A DNA stretch of 46,791 bases, taken from assembly GCA_030151225.1 (NCBI GenBank), contig JASLEG010000239.1, positions 1 to 46,791 on the forward strand. The letters run 5' to 3'. This DNA is from Burkholderia sp. (GTDB lineage: Bacteria > Pseudomonadota > Gammaproteobacteria > Burkholderiales > Burkholderiaceae). The notes under the pieces were generated by a model, which ran no database searches, had not been told where the DNA came from, and saw only the letters and a program-made list of their open reading frames with translations. Below are positions 26,876 through 33,679 of this stretch, piece after piece. A program made the translations under genes and the position numbers. Each line of letters opens with the position of its first letter. The stretch's first letter is position 1.

Positions 26876-26909
26876 ATCTTAATGACGCGTGGCTTAACCG
26901 ATGCTTAAC
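26876..26909 (-). promoter_or_regulatory. OmpR/PhoP-type direct-repeat promoter upstream of the response regulator, copy 1
   Basis: On the minus strand the layout is GTTAAG (26909-26904), 5 nt, GTTAAG (26898-26893), 11 nt, then TAAGAT (26881-26876) as a -10. Both spacings are the same as in the element at 26102-26135. It lies 43 nt before the regulator start codon, so autoregulation is the simplest reading. Confidence 0.55.
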
Positions 26910-26950
26910 GTTGCGTGACGGCGCGCATCGAGCGGGTTCGCCCGATCGCG

Positions 26951-27136
26951 TCAGGCGTCCGACTTGAGCCGGCCGGCCACCGCCCACGCGTCGCGCGCGA
27001 TTTCGGTGAACACGATCTCGACCGCCTCGGGCGGGCACGCCAGCGCGTCCACCACGGCGCGCGTGATGCCGCTGGCGAGTTCGCGCTTCTGTTCGAGCGT
27101 CTTTCCGGGGTGCATCTCGACATGCAGGATAGGCAT
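26951..27136 (-). CDS. 4-oxalocrotonate tautomerase family protein
   Basis: This 61-residue protein starts MPILHVEM; after removal of Met the N-terminal Pro would be the general base of the tautomerase superfamily. The rest follows the family layout: KTLEQKRELASGITRAVVDAL, then PPEAVEIVFTEIARDAWAVAGRL. The position of Arg11 of classical 4-OT is Lys here, so the substrate may differ. A GGAG ribosome-binding site lies 8 nt before the ATG. It is divergent from a LysR regulator 111 bp away, which is the usual setting for a regulated catabolic or detoxification gene. The gene is short and hidden inside longer antisense frames. Confidence 0.85.
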   Translation of the reverse strand: MPILHVEMHPGKTLEQKRELASGITRAVVDALACPPEAVEIVFTEIARDAWAVAGRLKSDA

Positions 27137-27247
27137 AATGGCTCCGATGTTCCGCGCCCCCTTGGCGCGGGTGAAGCCATTATCGGGAAGCGCGAAACAT
27201 GGAAAAACCGGCTGCGGGTTGGGGCATTCGAAACCGCCGGGTGTCGA

Positions 27248-28144
27248 ATGTCCGATAAGCTGGCAGGCATGCAGATGTTCGTGCGCGTGGTGGAAGCCGG
27301 CAGCTTCGCGGCGGCGGCCGAGCTCGCCGGCGTGACGCCCACCATGGCGGCCAAGCACGTGCGCGAGATCGAGGCGCGGCTCGGCGCGAAGCTCCTGCAC
27401 CGCACCACGCGGCGGCACCGACTCACGGAAATCGGCGCGCTGTACTACGAACGTTGCAAGCGCACGCTGTTCGAATTCGAGCAGGCCGAGGCCAGCGCGG
27501 CCGAACTGCACGAGAGCCCGCGCGGGCGCCTGCGCATCGTGGCGCCCGTCAGCTTCGGCAGCGAGCGGCTCGCGCCCGCCCTCGCCGACTACCTCGCGCT
27601 GCATCCGCAGGTGAGCGTGGATCTCGCGCTCGACAACACGCCGGCGGATCTGCTGCGCGACGACTACCACCTCGCCGTGCACGTCGGCGAACTCGACAGC
27701 GCCGATCTGGTCGCGCATCCGCTCGACGACTACCTGCGCCTGCTGGCGGCCGCGCCGTCCTACCTCGAGCGGCACGGCGCGCCGGCCACGCCCGACCAGT
27801 TGCGCGACCACGCCTCGCTCGGGCTCGCCTACTGGCGCCGCAAGGAATTCTTCTGGACGCTGGCCGGACCCGGCGAGGCATTGCGCCACGTGCCGGTGGC
27901 CGGCCGCTTCACGGCCAACGACGGGCGCGCGCTGCGCGCCGCGGCGCTGAGCGGCACCGGCATCGCGCTGCTGCCCGAGATCCTGATCGAGCAGGATCTC
28001 GCCGCCGGCCGCCTGATCCGCGTGCTGCCCGGCTGGCACCACGTGCGCACGCCGATGCAGCTGGTGCACGCGCGCGACCTGCGGCCCACGGCGATGCTGC
28101 GCAGCGCGATCGACTTTCTCGTGGCGCGGCTGGCGGCACGGTAG
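27248..28144 (+). CDS. LysR-family transcriptional regulator
   Basis: This 298-residue regulator has an N-terminal winged helix (about 1-62: MQMFVRVVEAGSFAAAAEL, TPTMAAKHVREIEARLGAKLLHRTTRRHRLTEIG) and a LysR substrate-binding domain (about 90-295: GRLRIVAPVSFG, GTGIALLPEILIEQDLAAGRL). The ATG at 27248 was chosen because the frame before it runs through the tautomerase promoter region. It is divergent from the tautomerase gene and probably controls it together with itself from the shared 111-bp region. The effector is unknown. Its closest family group by sequence style is the CrgA/AaeR-like branch, a low-certainty impression. Confidence 0.9.
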   Translation: MSDKLAGMQMFVRVVEAGSFAAAAELAGVTPTMAAKHVREIEARLGAKLLHRTTRRHRLTEIGALYYERCKRTLFEFEQAEASAAELHESPRGRLRIVAPVSFGSERLAPALADYLALHPQVSVDLALDNTPADLLRDDYHLAVHVGELDSADLVAHPLDDYLRLLAAAPSYLERHGAPATPDQLRDHASLGLAYWRRKEFFWTLAGPGEALRHVPVAGRFTANDGRALRAAALSGTGIALLPEILIEQDLAAGRLIRVLPGWHHVRTPMQLVHARDLRPTAMLRSAIDFLVARLAAR

Positions 28145-28177
28145 CGTGCTCGATGCCGACGACGCCCCGCCCGCCGA

Positions 28178-28516
28178 TCACAACCAGCGCGACTCCTGCC
28201 GATAGCGATGCAGGCGCACGTGCAGCAGCACCAGCATGCGCCGCGGGCAGCGCGGCGACACCCACACGCGCCGCTGCGCCGAGCAGAGGCAGCGCACGTA
28301 GCCGCCGGCCTGCGCGGCACGAAACGCCTCGGCCGCGAACCAGCGCGCCACGATCACCGCGAAGGCCACGTAGACGAGCGCGATGCAGCGAAACGAGGAC
28401 GTCGTGAAATCGCGATCGGGCAGATGAAACACGCCGATCAGCACCAGCACGATCAGTTGCGCCGACATCGCCGCGAGTGCCACGACCAGCGCATGCGTGC
28501 GCCAGGTGTCGAACAT
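28178..28516 (-). CDS. Small two-helix inner-membrane protein of unknown function
   Basis: This 112-residue protein has two hydrophobic segments, one around THALVVALAAMSAQLIVLVLIGVF (about 5-28) and one around FRCIALVYVAFAVIVARWF (about 40-60), and then a basic, Cys- and Arg-rich tail. I do not recognise a family. The start at 28516 is preferred because GGAG lies 9 nt before it; an in-frame ATG at 28531 would add five residues. It is convergent with the LysR gene, with 33 bp between the stops. It is likely real because the frame has typical membrane composition, but no homologue is named. Confidence 0.6.
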   Translation of the reverse strand: MFDTWRTHALVVALAAMSAQLIVLVLIGVFHLPDRDFTTSSFRCIALVYVAFAVIVARWFAAEAFRAAQAGGYVRCLCSAQRRVWVSPRCPRRMLVLLHVRLHRYRQESRWL

Positions 28517-28753
28517 GGTGAGTGTCTCCATCGGCAGCGCCGGATCGGGGGCGAACGGGCCATCTCGCGCGCGTCGGCAGGCGGGCCGCACGCGGCGACG
28601 ACCGCTGGCGGGATCGTAGCGAAGCCGACCTGAAGACAGGCTTAAGGTTCGGCTTTCCGACACGCTACCGGCCGAATATGACAGTCGCGGGGATGGCTTT
28701 CAGGTTCGAAAGCACGATGTCGTGAATTCGTCGGCATGCCATGCGCCGCCATG
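28517..28753. other. Intergenic region upstream of the small membrane protein
   Basis: This region holds no convincing gene. An imperfect inverted repeat (28622-28631 with 28645-28655, one bulged base) containing CTTAAG could be a regulatory or terminator structure. Confidence 0.4.
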
Positions 28754-28787
28754 AAAAAAACGGGCCGGGATCGCTCCCCGGCCCGTT
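28754..28787 (-). terminator. Intrinsic terminator of gcd
   Basis: On the minus strand an 11-bp perfect stem, AACGGGCCGGG (28787-28777) with its complement (28769-28759), a 7-nt loop and a run of T (down to 28754) follow the gcd stop by about 30 nt. Confidence 0.9.
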
Positions 28788-28816
28788 CTTCCTGCTGCGC
28801 CGTCCTGCCCCGCCGC

Positions 28817-31246
28817 CTACTTCGAATCCGGCAGCGCGTAGGCGATCACGTCGTCGCCGCGATCGGGCGACTGGCGGGCGCCGCCGGCCGAGATCACGAT
28901 GTACTGCCGGCCGTTCACCACGTAGCTGATCGGCGTGCCCTGGCTGCCCACCGGCAGGCGTGCCTTCCACACTTCCCTGCCGGTCGAGCTGTCGAACGCG
29001 CGCAGGTAGTAGTCCTGGGTGGCGGCGAAGAACACCAGGCCGCCACCCGTGGCGAGCGAGCCGCCGATGGTGGGCATGCCGATCGGCGCCGGCAGGTGCA
29101 TCTGCACGCCGGCCAGGCGCGTGTCCTGCACCGTGCCGAGCGGCACCTGCCACGCCACCTTGCGCGTCTTCAGATCCACCGCCGTCATCGTGCCGAACGG
29201 CGGCGCCTGGCACGGGATGCCGAGCGGCGAGAAGAACCGGTCCTTCACCACCGAGTACGGCGTGCCGCCGAGCGGCACCGCGCCCATGCCGGCGTTCACC
29301 GATTCGTTGCCGTCGCCGGTGCCTTCACGCTTGTCCTGCTTCACGAAGCGCACCCACAGGCCGAGGCGCATGTCGTTCGCGTAGATCATGCCCGCGTTCG
29401 GATCGTAGGACAGGCCGCCCCAGTTCATGCCGCCCAGCGAGCCCGGGAAGCTCAGCGAGGTGTCGGTGCTCGGCGAGGTGAACAGGCCGTCGTAGCGCAT
29501 GCCGTGGAAGACCACGCGGCACATCATCTGGTCGATCGGCGTCATGCCCCACATGTCCGAGCCCTTCAGCACCCGCGCGCCGATCTGCGGCATGCCCACC
29601 GACAGCGGCTGGGTGGGCGAATAGTGCTCGTACGGCACCTCGGCCGGCTTGACCGGATGCTCCACCACCTTCGTGAGCGGCTGGCCGGTCTGGCGGTCGA
29701 GCACGAACAGCTGGCCCATCTTGGTGCCGACGATCAGCGCCGGCACGGTCTTGCCGCCGCCCACGGGGAAATCGATCAGCGTGGGCTGCATCGGCACGTC
29801 GTAGTCCCACAGATCGTGGTGGACGGTCTGGAAGTGCCACTTCTCGGCGCCGGTGGTGGCATCCACGGCCAGGATCGAGGCGCCGTAGCCCTCGTCCAGA
29901 CGCGTGCGCCTGACGCCCCACAGGTCGATCGCCGCGCCGCCCACCGGCATGAACACGGTGTTCGAGCTCGGGTCGTACGACATCGGCGCCCACACGTTCG
30001 GCGTGGAACGCACGAAGGTCTTGCCGTCCATCGGTGCTTCGTGGTCCTTCGGATTGCCCGGATCGAAGGCCCACTTCATCCTGCCGGTGATCACGTCGAA
30101 GCCGCGGATCACGCCGCCCGGCATGTCGAGCGTGACGTTGTCGGCCACCCGGCCGCCCACCACCACGGTGGTGCCGGCCAGCGTGGGCGCGGAGGTCATC
30201 TGGTACAGCGGGCTCTTGGCCGAGCCGAGGCCCGCCTTCAGGTCCACCGTGCCGCCGTTGCCGAAGTCGGCGCACAGCTTGCCGGTGTCGGCGTCGAGCG
30301 CCACCAGCAGCGCGTCGATCGTGTTCATGTAGATGCGGCGGCGGCACGCGGCCTGCCCCGCCGGCAGCGCCACCGGCGTGACCGGCGTGGCACCGGCCAC
30401 GGTGGGCTGCTGCACCGGCTTGTCCGCATCGAGATACGCGAGGCCGCGGCAGCGCACCCACACCGTCGTCTTCGTCGGGAACGCATGGCGCCACTTTTCG
30501 TGGCCGCTCGCGGCGTCCACCGCGATCACCGTGTTGTGCGGCGAGCACAGGTAGAGCGTGTCGCCCACCTGCAACGGGGTCTCCTGATCCTCGGAACCGC
30601 CGCCGCCGGGGCTCACCGGCGTGTCGCCGGTGTGGTACGTCCAGGCCACCTGCAGGTTCCTGACGGTATCGCGGTTGATCTGCGAGAAGCCCGAGAAGCG
30701 GTCGCCGCCGGCGCCGTGGCCGTAGGCGGTCCAGTCGCCTCTGCCCGCGTCGCCGGTGGCGGCCGTCACGGCCGATTCCGCGCCGAACGTGCCGTGCGGC
30801 ACGAACATGCCGTACACGAAGCCGGCATTGCCGAGCAGCAGCAGCAGCGCGAGCGCCCACGCGCCGCGCCGGCACGCGGGCTTGCCCTCGAGGCGGCGCA
30901 GCACCGGATACAGCGGCACGATCAGCATCGCGATCATCGAGAACATGAAGATCCGGGCGTTCAGCGCCCAGAAATCGATGCCGGCCTCCCACACCGCCCA
31001 GATCGCTGTGGCGATCAGCGCGATCACGAAGATCGTCACGGCGCTCGCGCGGCGGCGCGCGAACTGCACGCCCGAGCCGCACACGGCCAGGCCCATCGGC
31101 AGGTAGTACCAGGAGCCGCCGCGCGCGATCAGCATCGCGCCGCCGATCACGAACACCAGGCCGAGCAGCACGCCCACGACGCCGATCGCGGGCAGGCCGA
31201 CGCGGATCGCCGCCGGCAGGATTTCAGGTTGGGAGGGTTTCGACAT
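28817..31246 (-). CDS. gcd: Membrane-bound PQQ-dependent glucose dehydrogenase
   Basis: This 809-residue quinoprotein oxidises glucose to gluconolactone in the periplasm and passes electrons to ubiquinone. The N-terminus has five predicted membrane helices (within about 15-150), as in E. coli Gcd. The C-terminal part is a PQQ beta-propeller: DWTAYGHGAGGDRFSGFSQIN, DQETPLQVGDTLYLCSPHN, HHDLWDYDVPMQPTL, WGGLSYDPNAGMIYANDM, and GGLVFFAATQDYYLRAFD. The length fits the family (about 800). The cofactor PQQ must come from genes elsewhere. In plant-associated Burkholderia this enzyme drives gluconic acid secretion and phosphate solubilisation. It is a single-gene unit: it has its own promoter about 250 nt upstream and a strong terminator just downstream. 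Confidence 0.97.
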   Translation of the reverse strand: MSKPSQPEILPAAIRVGLPAIGVVGVLLGLVFVIGGAMLIARGGSWYYLPMGLAVCGSGVQFARRRASAVTIFVIALIATAIWAVWEAGIDFWALNARIFMFSMIAMLIVPLYPVLRRLEGKPACRRGAWALALLLLLGNAGFVYGMFVPHGTFGAESAVTAATGDAGRGDWTAYGHGAGGDRFSGFSQINRDTVRNLQVAWTYHTGDTPVSPGGGGSEDQETPLQVGDTLYLCSPHNTVIAVDAASGHEKWRHAFPTKTTVWVRCRGLAYLDADKPVQQPTVAGATPVTPVALPAGQAACRRRIYMNTIDALLVALDADTGKLCADFGNGGTVDLKAGLGSAKSPLYQMTSAPTLAGTTVVVGGRVADNVTLDMPGGVIRGFDVITGRMKWAFDPGNPKDHEAPMDGKTFVRSTPNVWAPMSYDPSSNTVFMPVGGAAIDLWGVRRTRLDEGYGASILAVDATTGAEKWHFQTVHHDLWDYDVPMQPTLIDFPVGGGKTVPALIVGTKMGQLFVLDRQTGQPLTKVVEHPVKPAEVPYEHYSPTQPLSVGMPQIGARVLKGSDMWGMTPIDQMMCRVVFHGMRYDGLFTSPSTDTSLSFPGSLGGMNWGGLSYDPNAGMIYANDMRLGLWVRFVKQDKREGTGDGNESVNAGMGAVPLGGTPYSVVKDRFFSPLGIPCQAPPFGTMTAVDLKTRKVAWQVPLGTVQDTRLAGVQMHLPAPIGMPTIGGSLATGGGLVFFAATQDYYLRAFDSSTGREVWKARLPVGSQGTPISYVVNGRQYIVISAGGARQSPDRGDDVIAYALPDSK

Positions 31247-31668
31247 CGCTCATTTTCGTTGGTCGGACACAAGCACACGCACCGGGGCGGTGCCCCGGGA
31301 GACGGTTCCGAGCCGAACGGTGGCGGGCTCGCATGCCTGGCCGATGGCGCCCCCACCTCGGGCGGCACGCTGGCCGGATGCTGGCTGGCAGACGCGGGGC
31401 GGTCGCACGCGGCCTGCGACACGCGACGAAGGCCCGCGCATGACCTGCGCTCGGTGTCTCGTCGTGTGTTCTCATTGCGAACATATGTTACGTATTCGCA
31501 CATCGGCGATTATAGTCGAGCCGCGCGCATTCATGCGCGCGGTGTCGTCGAATCGTCACGGCCGGGAGAAACCGGGGGGCGTATGGATACTGGAGCGTCA
31601 GTCGGCGTGGGGGCGGCATCCGTGATGAGGGCGGATCGGTTGGGCACGGCTGCAATCCGCGCCGTTCT
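31247..31668. other. Intergenic region between DUF1266-like gene and gcd, holding the gcd leader
   Basis: These 420 bp contain no convincing gene. The gcd leader would run through it from about 31502 to 31246. A hairpin, CCGGGGC-GGT-GCCCCGG (31282-31298), lies about 36 nt before the gcd start. A second perfect inverted repeat, CCGCGCGCA-TTCA-TGCGCGCGG (31521-31542), lies just upstream of the proposed -10. Confidence 0.5.
31476..31514 (-). promoter_or_regulatory. gcd promoter -10 with an inverted repeat over the start site
   Basis: On the minus strand a perfect TATAAT lies at 31514-31509. The predicted transcription start near 31502 is followed at once by an inverted repeat with arms TGCGAA (31500-31495) and TTCGCA (31481-31476), whose centre includes the palindrome AACATATGTT (31480-31489). 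No good -35 is seen at the usual distance. The repeat is placed as a repressor operator would be. Confidence 0.5.
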
Positions 31669-32394
31669 TCACCCCGCCTGGCGGCTGCCCGCGCCCACGG
31701 CCCGGTCCGGATCCGTGCCCGGGTCCGCCACCACGCGCGGATCGAAGCTCGGCTCGGCCGGCCAGCCCGCGCCGTGCCAGGCCCCGCTGCCGGGCGCGAG
31801 CCAGCGTTGCAGCGCGGCCTCGTCGAACGACACGCCGAGCGGATCGGCGCGAAAGCCGGCCACCCATTGCCGGCGCCCGGCCAGGAAGGCACGACCGAAA
31901 TCGTCCCAGCCGGAGAAGCAATCCTGCGCGCGCTGCGCGTTCAGCAGCAGCACGCGCCAGGCCACGTCCGGCTCGGCCCAGCCCAGCACCATCGCCAGCC
32001 GCGCCAGAAACGCCATGCGCGCGCAGGCGAAGGCCAGCGCCGCGTGCGGCGCGTCGTCGGCGCCGAGCGCGTGCAGGTCGGCGCGGAACCAGCGCGTCTC
32101 GAACACGCGCGCGAGATGCGCGCGCACGTCGTCGTCGCTCGCGTCGATGCGCAACGCCATCTGATGCAGCAGCGCCGCGCGGCTCGCGGCGCGGCCCTCG
32201 TCGCCCAGCGTGGCGACGACCAGATCGAAGCCGGTGACACCATTCGCCTCCACGTAGGGATGGGCGAACTGCAGCGCCCAGCGCCGACGGCCGGTCAGCA
32301 CCGCCTGCGCCTTCGCCGCGCTGCCGCGACGATGCAGATAGCGCAGCACGCGCCAGATCAGGAACAGCGTCACGACGATCTTCAGGATCGGCAT
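31669..32394 (-). CDS. DUF1266-like protein (YbeU/YbeR type)
   Basis: This 241-residue protein starts MPILKIVV with a hydrophobic N-terminal segment (about 2-18, VTLFLIWRVLRYL) that may be a membrane anchor. The second half shows the layout of DUF1266: WRVLLLNAQRAQDCFSGWDDFGRAFLAGRRQWV, an alpha-helical region with a conserved SW and GRxxW. E. coli YbeU and YbeR are the known relatives and their function is unknown. The start at 32394 is preferred over a far-upstream one because it lies 13 nt after the preceding stop. It is the last gene of a three-gene operon. Confidence 0.65.
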   Translation of the reverse strand: MPILKIVVTLFLIWRVLRYLHRRGSAAKAQAVLTGRRRWALQFAHPYVEANGVTGFDLVVATLGDEGRAASRAALLHQMALRIDASDDDVRAHLARVFETRWFRADLHALGADDAPHAALAFACARMAFLARLAMVLGWAEPDVAWRVLLLNAQRAQDCFSGWDDFGRAFLAGRRQWVAGFRADPLGVSFDEAALQRWLAPGSGAWHGAGWPAEPSFDPRVVADPGTDPDRAVGAGSRQAG

Positions 32395-32407
32395 CGGAAG
32401 ACTCCGC

Positions 32408-33679
32408 TCAGCGATTCGCGGCATCGGCCGGCGTCGGCACGTAGCCGGGCCACTCGACGCCTTCGGTGGCGTAACGGGCCGGCGCATCGGCCGCATCGGC
32501 CGTGGCACCGCCCAGCGCCGCGCGCGCCGCATAGCGCACCGAGGCCGCGCGCGGCGCGCGGGCCGCCAGCAGCTCGGGATGGCGCGCGGCCACCAGCCAT
32601 TCGACGGCCGGCGTGGGCGACACGAGCCGCGGGAACAGCTCCGGATAGCGCGCCACCAGCATCGCCTGGGTGCCGGCGTCGCCCACCGCCTCGATGCGCC
32701 GCCAGCCCGCCGGCGTGCGCACGATGCCGATCCCGATGCAGTCGGGTGGCGTGACGTCGCTGGTGCCGAGCGCGTCGAGGCAGGCGAGCACGTCGTCGAG
32801 ATAGCGCGCGACGGGCGGCCGATTCTGCTTGCCCTTCACCTGATCCACGTCGAGCAGGCCGTTCGCGCGCACCGTCACGCCGATCGTGACGTGCGGCTGG
32901 CCGCCCGCGTCGCGAAAACTGAACACGCGCAGCCGGCCCGCTTCGATCGATTCCGCGTAGCGTTCGCCGTAGCCACCCGTCAGCGCGCGGCGGCTCGAGA
33001 ACTGACCGAGGCAATGGCGCATCACGTAGCTCTCGAAGGCCATCTCGTCGCGCAGGCGCGGGCTGTCCGCCACGAATTCGACGAAGCGCCCGTTCGGCGT
33101 GACGAGCCACGGCCGCGACGCCTCGGGCACGCTCTCGCGCCAGCCACGTGCGATGCGCGCCGACATCGCGGCGTGCTCCTTCTCCCACAGCGCCAGCGCC
33201 TGCGGGCAGTTGATGCGGTCGAGCTTGCCGTCGAGCCCGGTGCCCCTGCGCGATTCGAGGAACTCGACGAGCTTCGCCTCGAGCGCGACCAGCGCCGGAT
33301 CGCCGGGATCGACCCAGACCACCGGCGCGAGCGCCGGGGGGTGCTCGGCGGCCGCCATCGCTTCGGGATCCGCAACATCGCCGCGATCGTCACGCTCGCC
33401 ATGCGCATCACGCACCGGCCGCGCATCGCGAAAGCGCGCCGCCACCCAGGCCGGCAACGGCGCCGAGCCGAGCACGGCGCGTGCGTCGTCCACCGAGCGG
33501 ATCGGCCGCGCCGGCTCGAAATTCGCCACGGCGTGCCGCAGGAAATGATTGAGCAGCCACGCGCGCACCGCGTCCGAATCGCCACGCGAGCGGCTGCGCG
33601 CGGCGATCGCGGCCTTCAGCGCATCGGCGTTCAGCGCGTTGCGCGGCGCGTAGCCGGCCTGCCGATCGCCTGCGCTCAT
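32408..33679 (-). CDS. PcfJ-like protein of unknown function
   Basis: This 423-residue protein has a region similar to PcfJ-type proteins of plasmids and phages: VMRHCLGQF, then RLRVFSFRDAGGQPHVTIGV and VDQVKGKQNRPPVARYLDDVL. PcfJ-like domains have no established activity. The N-terminal 170 residues are helical and less conserved in style. The C-terminal part holds repeated units of the form RYPELFPRLV and RHPELLAARA, which read like short repeats. The start at 33679 overlaps the stop of the preceding gene (ATGA), so translation is coupled. It lies between an alpha-helical repeat protein and a DUF1266 protein. The family call rests on memory of the motif. Confidence 0.6.
   Translation of the reverse strand: MSAGDRQAGYAPRNALNADALKAAIAARSRSRGDSDAVRAWLLNHFLRHAVANFEPARPIRSVDDARAVLGSAPLPAWVAARFRDARPVRDAHGERDDRGDVADPEAMAAAEHPPALAPVVWVDPGDPALVALEAKLVEFLESRRGTGLDGKLDRINCPQALALWEKEHAAMSARIARGWRESVPEASRPWLVTPNGRFVEFVADSPRLRDEMAFESYVMRHCLGQFSSRRALTGGYGERYAESIEAGRLRVFSFRDAGGQPHVTIGVTVRANGLLDVDQVKGKQNRPPVARYLDDVLACLDALGTSDVTPPDCIGIGIVRTPAGWRRIEAVGDAGTQAMLVARYPELFPRLVSPTPAVEWLVAARHPELLAARAPRAASVRYAARAALGGATADAADAPARYATEGVEWPGYVPTPADAANR

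Noticed and set aside
28736..32164. A 1142-codon plus-strand frame across gcd and its upstream region
   Set aside because: It is antisense to a full-length PQQ glucose dehydrogenase, crosses its terminator and promoter, and its sequence is His/Arg/Ala-rich without any recognisable domain.
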